A stretch of DNA of 13,248 nt from Collinsella aerofaciens (GTDB lineage: Bacteria; Actinomycetota; Coriobacteriia; Coriobacteriales; Coriobacteriaceae), in the NCBI GenBank assembly GCA_905213325.1, contig CAJMHW010000042.1, positions 1 through 13,248 of the forward strand, given 5' to 3'. Below, in pieces: positions 1 to 5,673 of the stretch (position 1 is the first letter of the stretch; each line of letters opens with the position of its first letter). Position numbers and translations under genes: made by a program. The notes below the pieces were generated by a model. It saw nothing but the letters and a program-made list of their open reading frames with translations, had not been told where the DNA came from and did not search any database.

Positions 1-16
1 GCCCGCTGAGCTGGGC

Positions 17-1480
17 CTATGCCGGAATCTCTCCCACAGAAACCACCGAAGAGCCGAGGATCTTCCTGCGGCCGTCTCTCTCGCCATACTTATTGAGTTG
101 GGATACGTCTTGTGTCGCGCCGACCCAGAACATGCCGTAGCCGCGCGCCAGACTGAGGAGGGCGGGCAGGCACTCGACGCGGGGGAGGTTGCCCCACTCG
201 TCGCCGAGTATCTGCACGGGGCGGGGGAGTTTTCCGCCGTTCACGTCCGCGACCGCCTGGACCGAAGCCCAGAGCTGCGAGAGGAATATCGCCGCTATGC
301 AGTTGTAGGGGGAGCCCTCGTCGAGCACGTGGAGGAAGACGGCACTCTTCTCCGTGAGCACCGTTCGCGGGTCGATGTCGGAGCCAGAGGTCATCCATGC
401 GACCGGCGCGGACGAGAACGGGCGGAGTGCCACCTTGAGCGTCGAGAGGATGCTCCTGAGCTCGTTGCCGCCCGAGGAGACGAACTGCGACGCCCTGCCC
501 TTGGCGGGGTGACCGCTCGGCAGGGAGCGGAAGACGGCCTTCAGAGGCTCGGCCGGGTCGTCGCCCTCGGCCTCGGTGCCACGGTCCAAGACCTCGCAGA
601 CGGTCGCGAGGTGCCTCGATCCCTCGGGACACCCGTCAGACATGGAGACCAGCAGGACCAGGGCCGAGAGCAGGCCCCTGGCCGATGCCGTCCAGTGCGA
701 ACCCTTGCCCCTCTCGTCATCCTGCACCATGAGCTCCGCGATGGCGTCCGCCGCCTGCTCGGCCTCCTGGTCGCGCCCCTCGGCATGGAGGTCGAGAACC
801 TGCTTGAGCGGGTTGAACCTCTGGCCGCGATAGGGGTGCTGCGTATCGAGCAGGAGGACGCGGTAGCCACGACGGGCAAGCTCATCGCCCGTGAGCTCTA
901 TGAGCTCGTTTTTCACGTCGGAGACGATTAGGGTCGCGGGCTCGGAGCCGTTGGAGGCGTCGCCGTAGCTGAGCAGGTCGATTGAGGGGAGGTAGAGGAA
1001 GCGACTCTTACCTGACCCGGTGGTCCCTGACACGAAGGCCATCTTCTTGGGCTCGTAGAGATAGCAGGGTTTACCGTGATACTTGGTGAATCCATAGACG
1101 AACCCACGTGACGAGGGATTCGTCGAGCCGTCCCAGGTCATGGACCCCTTCACGACCTCACGACCCGTCTTGACGTGGGCGTCGCCGAGCACGCCGCCGT
1201 CCTCGGCCCTCGCGTTGAGGGCGGTCGAGTAGGCGATGAGAGCGCAGATGCAAAAGGCGAGGAGGAAGGTCAGCAGGGTTCCGAGCGGGCAAGCGGTGAA
1301 CGCACCCGTGAGCCACCAGCCGAGGACGGTATCCACGCCGAACGACGACGGAATCGCAGCCGCGCCTAACGGTGTCCCGGCGATGAAATCGTCGACGGGG
1401 ACGGCGAGGACGGGGCATACGAGGATCGCCAGGAGAAGAGATGATATGAGCGCTGTGGGCATCTTGGTTTTCATGATCAT
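17..1480 (-). CDS. virD4: VirD4/TraG-type conjugative coupling ATPase, apparently C-terminally shortened
   Basis: This protein of 487 aa is an inner-membrane ATPase that would bring the relaxase-DNA complex to a type IV secretion channel. Hydrophobic segments at about residues 7-28 and 64-85 form the N-terminal membrane anchor. A Walker A motif GTTGSGKS lies at 152-159. A Walker B motif ILGDEWGNLP has acidic residues D427 and E428, and is followed by GATQDVSQLNKYG at about 454-466, all typical of the family. The start overlaps the mobC stop in ATGA (1477-1480), indicating translational coupling; a second ATG two codons later is an alternative. Oddity: the frame stops with TAG at 17-19, soon after the KILGSS region. 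Family members normally continue for roughly 100 residues or more with a further conserved ATPase segment. It is therefore either truncated by mutation or a short variant. The family call is firm; functionality is uncertain. Confidence 0.9.
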   Translation of the reverse strand: MIMKTKMPTALISSLLLAILVCPVLAVPVDDFIAGTPLGAAAIPSSFGVDTVLGWWLTGAFTACPLGTLLTFLLAFCICALIAYSTALNARAEDGGVLGDAHVKTGREVVKGSMTWDGSTNPSSRGFVYGFTKYHGKPCYLYEPKKMAFVSGTTGSGKSRFLYLPSIDLLSYGDASNGSEPATLIVSDVKNELIELTGDELARRGYRVLLLDTQHPYRGQRFNPLKQVLDLHAEGRDQEAEQAADAIAELMVQDDERGKGSHWTASARGLLSALVLLVSMSDGCPEGSRHLATVCEVLDRGTEAEGDDPAEPLKAVFRSLPSGHPAKGRASQFVSSGGNELRSILSTLKVALRPFSSAPVAWMTSGSDIDPRTVLTEKSAVFLHVLDEGSPYNCIAAIFLSQLWASVQAVADVNGGKLPRPVQILGDEWGNLPRVECLPALLSLARGYGMFWVGATQDVSQLNKYGERDGRRKILGSSVVSVGEIPA

Positions 1481-1821
1481 TCTCGATTCTTAGAGATGAG
1501 GTTCGATAGCTGCGAGGCCGTGCTCGATACCAGACGGACGGCCTCCGCGAGCTGTTGGGCCGTCTGCGTATCCACGCCATAGGCGTTTGCGGCGAGGACG
1601 GCCTGGTTGAGGTTTCCGCCCTGCTTCTTCATCTGGTGGAGGATCTGCCGCAGCGTCGCCTCGTCGGCGATCCTGACGGGCTTCTCACCGATGTGGAGGG
1701 CGGCTTCGCGCATGAACGTCGATGGGGCCATACCAAAAGAGGAGGAGCGCACCGTGATGGCGGCACGCTCCTCCTCGGTCATGCGGACGTTTATATGCGC
1801 GGTCTTGGCTTTGCCACGCAT
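1477..1821 (-). CDS. mobC: MobC-like relaxosome accessory protein (ribbon-helix-helix)
   Basis: This is a small basic protein of 114 aa. Residues about 8-45 (INVRMTEEERAAI, then FGMAPSTFMREAAL) fit a ribbon-helix-helix DNA-binding fold. The segment KKQGGNLNQ at about 65-73 matches the GxNLNQ signature of MobC-type mobilization proteins. These bind near oriT and help the relaxase open the strands. The gene begins 3 nt after the helicase stop, with AGGGG about 8 nt before the ATG, and its stop overlaps the coupling-protein start. MobC genes usually sit beside a relaxase gene. Here the next gene is a coupling protein, so the relaxase is probably further left. The family is clear from motifs; the exact role is inferred. 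Confidence 0.85.
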   Translation of the reverse strand: MRGKAKTAHINVRMTEEERAAITVRSSSFGMAPSTFMREAALHIGEKPVRIADEATLRQILHQMKKQGGNLNQAVLAANAYGVDTQTAQQLAEAVRLVSSTASQLSNLISKNRE

Positions 1822-1824
1822 GGG

Positions 1825-2721
1825 CTAGCCCCTGTCGTGGAAGGTGGCGCGCGCACCGTCGAAGTCGAGTCGGGACTCGCCCAGCGTGCCGTAGCGGTTC
1901 TTGAGGGCGACGAGCTTGAGGGGCGTGCCGGTTGCGGGAGACTCGTAGGGCCACTCGGGCTTGTCATTGTCATCGGCGAGGTAGAGCACCGAGTCAAAGC
2001 CGTACTCGACAGCGGAGGAACCACCGAACATGGCGAGGTTGGGCCTGGCCGACTTCCCGGAATCGTAGGACTTGCGAGTGGTCGAGCTCAGTGCGATGAC
2101 GGGAGAGCCGTAGAGGTTCGAGATTTCGCGGAGGCCCTTCACGCATGCTGTGATAGCCAATCGCTCGTCGATGAACTGCTGGTCCGCCGTGACGCCGCAG
2201 GCGAGGAGCTGGAGGTAGTCAATGAAGACGATGGGGACCTCGCCGCGCTCGCGTGTTACCAGCCCGACGAGGTTGGAGAGCTCCACGGTGTTGAGCGGGC
2301 CGGTGATGCAGAGATTGGGGGCGATCTGGGTGCGATATTTGTCGAGTGCAGCCTCGAAAGTCGCGTGCTTAGGGTGATTCTGGGTCGCGCAGCTGGAGAC
2401 CTCGGACAACGCGACTTTGCCGTCGCTGAGACGCGCCAGGCTCTTCTCGATCAGCTTGTGCGCGGGAAGCTCGGCGGAAACGTAGATTACCGGGTGCCCG
2501 TCTGCCGCGAGCTTGTCGGCCTCCTGGAGTGCCAGTGTTGTCTTGCCCTTGCCCGGGGCGGTCCCGATTGCGTAGTTGAGCCCGGGGTAGACACCGCCGA
2601 GGATGCTGTTGAGTGCGTCGAGCCCGAAGGAGGCGATGGGCTTGTCTTCCTGAAGGGCGTGGACGTGCTCGTCGAGCACATCCAGCTCGAAGACGAGGGG
2701 ATTGGCGTTCGGGCGCTGCAT
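1825..2721 (-). CDS. Stand-alone DnaB-like (SF4) helicase domain protein
   Basis: This 298-aa protein corresponds to the C-terminal ATPase domain of the replicative helicase DnaB without its N-terminal primase-binding domain. Visible motifs are: a P-loop GTAPGKGKTT at 53-62; Walker B VFIDYLQLL at about 165-173, a near-signature for DnaB and RepA helicases; an H3-like segment IALSSTTRK at 209-217; an H4-like GGSSAVEYGFDSVLYL at 233-248; and KNRYGTLG at 274-281, whose R276 is in the arginine-finger position. The size resembles the hexameric RepA helicase of plasmid RSF1010 (about 280 aa). In an integrated element this suggests replication of the excised circle or unwinding during transfer. The ATG overlaps the preceding stop (TAATG), so it is coupled to the HTH gene. 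A RadA/KaiC-like ATPase is a less likely alternative. Confidence 0.85.
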   Translation of the reverse strand: MQRPNANPLVFELDVLDEHVHALQEDKPIASFGLDALNSILGGVYPGLNYAIGTAPGKGKTTLALQEADKLAADGHPVIYVSAELPAHKLIEKSLARLSDGKVALSEVSSCATQNHPKHATFEAALDKYRTQIAPNLCITGPLNTVELSNLVGLVTRERGEVPIVFIDYLQLLACGVTADQQFIDERLAITACVKGLREISNLYGSPVIALSSTTRKSYDSGKSARPNLAMFGGSSAVEYGFDSVLYLADDNDKPEWPYESPATGTPLKLVALKNRYGTLGESRLDFDGARATFHDRG

Positions 2722-2963
2722 TACTCGCTCGCCCCCTCTGCCAGCTTGTGGAAGTAGTCGAACAGGTCCTCTTCCATGACGAAGTACTGGTTGGCGATGC
2801 TAAAGCAGTGGTGGGTGGACTTCATGAGCTTGATGGCGCTGGATTGTCCGATGCCGGTGAGGATCTGAACGTCCAGGCGGCTCATGATGCGCTTGGTGCC
2901 GACATGGCGCAGGTTGATGCCTGCGGAGATGGCGTCGGTCTTGGGGTCATCTGCAAGATGCAT
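2721..2963 (-). CDS. Small winged helix-turn-helix protein, excisionase-like
   Basis: This protein of 80 aa has a core from about residue 30 (LDVQILTGIGQSSAIKLMKS) that reads as an HTH. It is followed by a short wing (FSIANQYFVMEEDLFDYFHKL) ending in an aromatic-rich helix. That layout is seen in MerR/excisionase-type small DNA-binding proteins of mobile elements. The start is well supported: AAAGGAG lies 7 to 8 nt before the ATG. The gene is first in a coupled unit with helicase, mobC and the coupling protein, so it may control excision, the operon, or helicase loading. I saw no diagnostic excisionase signature, so the DNA-binding fold is fairly likely but the role is a guess. An internal ATG at residue 27 has no comparable ribosome-binding site. 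Confidence 0.65.
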   Translation of the reverse strand: MHLADDPKTDAISAGINLRHVGTKRIMSRLDVQILTGIGQSSAIKLMKSTHHCFSIANQYFVMEEDLFDYFHKLAEGASE

Positions 2964-2987
2964 GATAAACTCCTTTAGTAGGGCGCT

Positions 2988-3026
2988 CGGCTCCTCTTCG
3001 ATGTTTGGCGACAGTGAGAGGAGTCG
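2988..3026. repeat. Imperfect 10-bp inverted repeat upstream of the HTH gene
   Basis: CGGCTCCTCT (2988-2997) and AGAGGAGTCG (3017-3026) are inverted with 9 of 10 positions matching and a 19-nt spacer. They lie in the 92-nt gap between the 228-aa gene and the HTH-helicase-mobC unit. No U-tract follows on either strand, so it is not an obvious terminator. It could be an operator for the neighbouring HTH protein or an mRNA hairpin in its leader. The function is speculative, and the repeat is short enough to be partly fortuitous. Confidence 0.35.
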
Positions 3027-3055
3027 GGTGCTTGTTTGTAAAATGGTCTTATCGA

Positions 3056-3742
3056 CTAATTAGCCCCTTTCTTCTCGTATTCGTCGATAAGGTGCAGAAG
3101 GCTGATTCGAGCTTCTGCGGGCTCGCTGTATCCCTTGCGGGATGATCTGCCGATGTTGGCGAAATCGAGCAGAGCACGGTAAGTGCAGGAATAGCCCTTG
3201 ATGTGCTCCCATGCGTTGAGAATGTATGAGACCAAAGGTGTAACGGCGAGCAACGCTGTAGGGTCTTGCAGGGTAGTTTCGAGTTCACGGCCGGTCTTAG
3301 CCTGGATACGTGCGTCGAGGTTGCACTCGGGCATCTTTGCAGCCTCTTCCATAATGAGGCAAATGCTGTCCCAGTTAGTGCGGAGATGATGAAGGCGCTC
3401 GCTCGTGGTGTCGATGCAGATCCTTGCTTCATGACAGTAGTCAAAAAAGCCTTTGATGACGTCGCGGCAATCATTTTCTGGCTGGATTGCGCTCCAGTCC
3501 TCGAACATGCCCTCGAAGGCGTCGAGACAGCTCCCATCCTCAGCATAGATGAGCTGCGCGGCCCACCTGCCTAGATCCGAGCTCGTCAGCTGCTCCATGG
3601 GAAGCCTCGCCAGGAGCGCAGACGGGGTGAGACCCCTTGCCGCGGCGAGGTCAGCGCTGGAGCGCTTGAAGAGTACCTGCTCATCCTTTGAGTTGAATAG
3701 GATCGTCGAACGCAGCTTGCTGCTCGCAGTGGTAAGTGCCAT
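3056..3742 (-). CDS. Hypothetical protein of the integrative element (228 aa)
   Basis: I do not recognise this protein. The start is well supported by AGAGGAGG about 6 nt before the ATG. The sequence looks soluble and largely helical, without a signal peptide or membrane segment. It has seven cysteines spread along it rather than in CxxC pairs, so a zinc finger is not evident. Residues about 28-47 (SADLAAARGLTPSALLARL) look like an amphipathic or helix-turn-helix-like stretch but are not diagnostic. The C-terminus is charged (EYEKKGAN). It lies 63 nt downstream of the integrase stop and 92 nt upstream of the HTH gene on the same strand. A role in element maintenance or regulation is possible, but no function is assigned. 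Confidence 0.75.
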   Translation of the reverse strand: MALTTASSKLRSTILFNSKDEQVLFKRSSADLAAARGLTPSALLARLPMEQLTSSDLGRWAAQLIYAEDGSCLDAFEGMFEDWSAIQPENDCRDVIKGFFDYCHEARICIDTTSERLHHLRTNWDSICLIMEEAAKMPECNLDARIQAKTGRELETTLQDPTALLAVTPLVSYILNAWEHIKGYSCTYRALLDFANIGRSSRKGYSEPAEARISLLHLIDEYEKKGAN

Positions 3743-3806
3743 TGATAACCTCCTCTCTGTCTCGCCTTATCTGCAGTATACATCTGGTGACACAATTATG
3801 AGAGTA

Positions 3807-5114
3807 TTAATTTTCATTACCTTCAGATAATTTTTCGAAGACTTCGGCAGCGTTGCGGTCGTTGGCTCTGATTGCGTGGGTGTAGAAATTGGCCGTCGTA
3901 CTCGCTGATGCGTGTCCCATCCGCGCCTGAACGGTCTTCAAATCGACGTTGTTTGCGACGAGCGCCGTCGCTGCCGTGTGTCTCAGTCCGTGGGGGACGA
4001 GACCCGAGTATCCGGTGCCGCGTGTATGCAGCTTGCCGTTGCGCTCGAACTGGCTTGTCACGTTGGCGTACTCGCCATAGCCGTTGTCGACGCAGAAGTC
4101 CCTGAACCAGCGTGAATAGTTGTGTCCATCGGGTCGGGTGATACTGACGTGAAGGTTGCCGTTTTCGTCCTTATGCGGGCTGAGGGCGTGAACGATGGGG
4201 TCAGAGTTTCTCTGTCTTAGCCCGCGCTGCTCGAATAGGTTGCGCTGCCGCATCTTCCAGTCGTTTAGATACGCGGCTAGCGAAGAGTCTATAGACAGGA
4301 TTCGCCTGCTCATTTCCGATTTGGGTGCCCTGAGCGTTTTGTCATTGGTGTACTGGTGGACGATTCTGATTTCCATCGCCTCGGGGTCGTAGTCTTCCCA
4401 ACAGAGCCCCAGGGCCTCGCCTTTTCTGAGCCCTAGGTGGAATATGAGCATGGTGCAGACGGTCATCGGCCCCATGGGTTCGGATAGCAGGCATTTGGTG
4501 AATCGGGGCAGTTCGTCGGGTGGGAGGAAGTTGCGCACTCTAAGGTCTGGCTTTGGGAGTTTGACGCTGATGCATGGGTTGCGCTCGATTAGCTCATTCT
4601 CCAGCGCGTCCTGCATGACCTGTTTGAGCTTGACGTGGATACGACGAATCTCGGCCTCTGTGAATCTTCCGGTTGAGATTGCTTCGGCATACGCCCGTTT
4701 GATCTCGTCGGGCCTCAGCGCACCGAGGGGCATGTCGCCGAACAGCTCGCGTATATGGCGCACGTCATATTCCTCTCTTTGGAAAGAAAGAGGGGAGCCG
4801 AAGGAGCTTTCTCGGAGCCGATGGAAATCCTCGGCGTATCCGGAAACAGTGGTCGGCATGTCGCCAGCCGGTTCATAGGTCTCCAGCTCCTTCCGGTAGG
4901 CATCGAGCGCATTCGCCACCTCACCGGGCCAGTTCTTCGGGTTTTTGCTCTTGCAATGGATGGTTCTCTTGGGTGTCTTTAGGTATCTGACTCGTTTCCC
5001 GTTCTTGCCGGATTCGGGGTCGCGACCGAGAGAGAAGTAGATGCGGAAGGAACCGGGTTTTCCCTTGATCGGTTCGGAAGTGCCTTTGGCTGTGGGTTTG
5101 ATTCTGGTTTCCAT
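3807..5114 (-). CDS. int: Tyrosine site-specific recombinase (integrase) of the element
   Basis: This 435-aa enzyme would catalyse integration and excision between the element and a tRNA gene. Residues 21-60 (SFRIYFSLGRDPESGKNGKR onward) fit an N-terminal arm-binding domain. About 88-185 form the helical core-binding domain. About 195-425 form the catalytic domain. All catalytic residues are visible: R230 (HLGLRKGEALGL), K265, H375 and R378 (HGLRHT), H401 (MGHAS) and nucleophile Y411 (NFYTH). Length and layout match the phage/ICE integrase family. TGGAG lies about 6 nt before the ATG. The gene is nearest the junction, 239 nt from the tRNA remnant, and reads into the element. Its leader holds a 20-bp-stem hairpin and short repeats that may be arm-type sites or control elements. 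It appears intact. Confidence 0.95.
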   Translation of the reverse strand: METRIKPTAKGTSEPIKGKPGSFRIYFSLGRDPESGKNGKRVRYLKTPKRTIHCKSKNPKNWPGEVANALDAYRKELETYEPAGDMPTTVSGYAEDFHRLRESSFGSPLSFQREEYDVRHIRELFGDMPLGALRPDEIKRAYAEAISTGRFTEAEIRRIHVKLKQVMQDALENELIERNPCISVKLPKPDLRVRNFLPPDELPRFTKCLLSEPMGPMTVCTMLIFHLGLRKGEALGLCWEDYDPEAMEIRIVHQYTNDKTLRAPKSEMSRRILSIDSSLAAYLNDWKMRQRNLFEQRGLRQRNSDPIVHALSPHKDENGNLHVSITRPDGHNYSRWFRDFCVDNGYGEYANVTSQFERNGKLHTRGTGYSGLVPHGLRHTAATALVANNVDLKTVQARMGHASASTTANFYTHAIRANDRNAAEVFEKLSEGNEN

Positions 5115-5134
5115 GGGTCTCCAGGGGTGGTGCG

Positions 5135-5189
5135 TTGGGTTAGCCTCGGGGGCGGGGCTTTGAGGGCCTCGCCCCCGAGGCTAACCCAA
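5135..5189. repeat. Long perfect inverted repeat in the integrase leader
   Basis: Positions 5135-5154 (TTGGGTTAGCCTCGGGGGCG) are exactly complementary to 5170-5189. A few further pairs can form inside, leaving a loop around CTTTGAGG. The repeat lies 20 nt upstream of the integrase ATG. No U-tract follows the stem on either strand: plus reads AAAAATTTC and minus reads CGCACC. It is therefore not a canonical terminator. It may fold in the int mRNA leader and limit expression, bind a protein as a palindromic operator, or take part in recombination. The structure is certain; the role is inferred. Confidence 0.85.
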
Positions 5190-5192
5190 AAA

Positions 5193-5245
5193 TTTCACCC
5201 CTGCAAGTCAAAATGAAGGGGTGAAGGGGTGTAAAAAGGGTGAAA
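5193..5245. promoter_or_regulatory. Clustered short repeats, candidate arm-type or operator sites upstream of int
   Basis: GAAGGGGTG occurs twice in tandem (5215-5223 and 5223-5231, sharing one base), followed by a variant GGGTGAAA (5238-5245). TTTCACCC at 5193-5200 is its exact inverse. Such clusters between an integrase gene and its attachment core are typical of integrase arm sites or Xis/repressor sites. On the minus strand TTGACT (complement of 5206-5211) resembles a -35 box for int, but I see no good -10 box at the right distance. Confidence 0.45.
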
Positions 5246-5289
5246 TAGAAAACTAATCAAGAAGAGCAAAAACGGCAGAATAGCTAAAT

Positions 5290-5335
5290 TACCTGCGGAA
5301 ATAGAGATATTGATGAAAATGAAAAACCGCAGGTA
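5290..5335. repeat. 9-bp inverted repeat flanking an AT-rich spacer next to the attachment core
   Basis: TACCTGCGG (5290-5298) is exactly inverted as CCGCAGGTA (5327-5335), with a 28-nt AT-rich spacer. Similarity extends outward imperfectly (AGCTAAAT on the left, GGGTAATAGCT on the right). The right arm ends 18 nt before the tRNA-derived core. The location suggests integrase or accessory-factor binding sites. I see no gene in 5190-5352. Confidence 0.5.
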
Positions 5336-5352
5336 GGGTAATAGCTCATGAC

Positions 5353-5397
5353 CTCCTAAAGCGGGTGTCGACGGTTCGAATCCGCCCGGGGGCACCA
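5353..5397 (+). pseudogene. 3' fragment of tRNA-Arg(CCT): attachment site (attR) of the element
   Basis: Read 5' to 3' on the plus strand this is the 3' part of a tRNA. It comprises anticodon loop CTCCTAA (anticodon CCT), 3' anticodon stem AGCGG, variable loop GTGTC, T-arm GACGG-TTCGAAT-CCGCC, acceptor strand CGGGGGC, discriminator A and encoded CCA. The five bases before the loop (ATGAC) do not pair with AGCGG, and no GCCCCCG acceptor strand lies upstream, so no complete tRNA is present. Homology starting exactly in the anticodon loop is a classic tyrosine-integrase crossover position. One T-stem pair is mismatched (A5371/C5385), compatible with decay in a non-functional copy. The complete gene should lie at the element's left end. 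Confidence 0.8.
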
Positions 5398-5407
5398 GAA
5401 GATTATG

Positions 5408-5440
5408 ACGGCGTCGCGAGAGCGGCGCCGTTTCTGGTTT
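5408..5440 (+). terminator. Intrinsic terminator downstream of the tRNA-Arg remnant
   Basis: A 10-bp stem (5408-5417 with 5422-5431, one T-G wobble) closes a GAGA tetraloop and is followed by TTTCTGGTTT. It begins 10 nt after the tRNA CCA end, the position expected of the original tRNA gene's own terminator. This supports the right side being native chromosome. Confidence 0.75.
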
Positions 5441-5456
5441 GTGGGGACCGCCGGCA

Positions 5457-5525
5457 GGATTCGAGCCGTCGACACCCGCGTCAGCAATTTCCCCGCGGGG
5501 GGTCGAATCCGCCCGGAGCACCAGA
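5457..5525. repeat. Second tRNA-3'-end-like sequence, partly inverted and partly direct
   Basis: Positions 5457-5479 are the inverse of 5361-5383, matching at 22 of 23 positions, which covers the anticodon stem, variable loop and T-arm of the tRNA-Arg remnant. Positions 5503-5516 (TCGAATCCGCCCGG) directly repeat 5376-5389 and continue to GCACCAGA, like a tRNA T-loop, acceptor strand and CCA. Neither part, alone or joined, folds into a complete tRNA. A likely reading is debris of another tRNA gene or an older integration scar; origin unknown. Confidence 0.55.
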
Positions 5526-5533
5526 GATTTGTC

Positions 5534-5570
5534 GAGCCCGGTACCGCTACGGTGCCGGGCTCTTCTGGTT
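5534..5570 (+). terminator. Intrinsic terminator after the second tRNA-like fragment
   Basis: A 13-bp stem (5534-5546 with 5550-5562, one T-G wobble, 3-nt loop) is followed by TTCTGGTT. Its tail resembles that of the terminator at 5408-5440 (TTTCTGGTTT), and it likewise begins shortly after an ACCAGA tRNA-like end. It probably ended a second tRNA transcript on the plus strand. Confidence 0.7.
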
Positions 5571-5581
5571 CATGCCATGTC

Positions 5582-5623
5582 AAAAACGAGGCGCCCGCTT
5601 GCTGGGGGAGCAAGCGGGCGCCT
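5582..5623 (-). terminator. Strong intrinsic terminator of the pknB operon
   Basis: A perfect 15-bp stem (5589-5603 with 5609-5623) with a 5-nt loop is followed on the minus strand by CG and five U residues (complement of 5582-5586). It begins 50 nt after the pknB stop. Together with the opposing plus-strand terminators it insulates the growth operon from the element. Confidence 0.85.
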
Positions 5624-5637
5624 GTGAGCGAATATGT

Positions 5638-5655
5638 TTACGGCGAGAGCCGTAA
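5638..5655. repeat. Small hairpin between pknB and its terminator
   Basis: TTACGGC (5638-5644) and GCCGTAA (5649-5655) form a perfect 7-bp stem. Its loop is GAGA on the plus strand and TCTC on the minus. It lies in the pknB 3' untranslated region, just upstream of the main terminator. It may stabilise the mRNA 3' end or be incidental. Confidence 0.45.
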
Positions 5656-5673
5656 TGAGCGGTGGGGTGGCGA

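Larger units (their letters stand above)
1..5397. mobile_element. Right-hand part of an integrative conjugative/mobilizable element in a tRNA-Arg gene
   Basis: The region runs from the window's left edge to a tRNA 3' fragment at 5353-5397. It carries a tyrosine integrase nearest the junction, a small winged-HTH protein, a DnaB-like helicase, a MobC-like protein and a coupling protein, all transcribed away from the junction into the element. That set (integration, possible replication, DNA processing, coupling to a secretion channel) is typical of ICEs and IMEs. The relaxase, any type IV secretion genes and the other attachment site are not in view, so whether it is self-transmissible or only mobilizable cannot be told. 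The boundary at 5397 follows from the tRNA remnant and its downstream terminator, which belong to the chromosome. Confidence 0.85.

Noticed and set aside
1555..2757. A 400-codon plus-strand frame opposite mobC and the helicase
   Set aside because: It is a shadow of two motif-rich minus-strand genes; its product matches no family.
5135..5200. A rho-independent terminator upstream of int
   Set aside because: The stem is strong, but neither strand has a U-tract after it.
5193..5245. A CRISPR-like or tandem repeat array
   Set aside because: Units are only 8-9 nt, few and without spacers; better seen as protein-binding sites.
5325..5397. A functional tRNA-Arg gene
   Set aside because: The 5' half is missing: no acceptor strand GCCCCCG, no D-arm, and the anticodon stem cannot pair.
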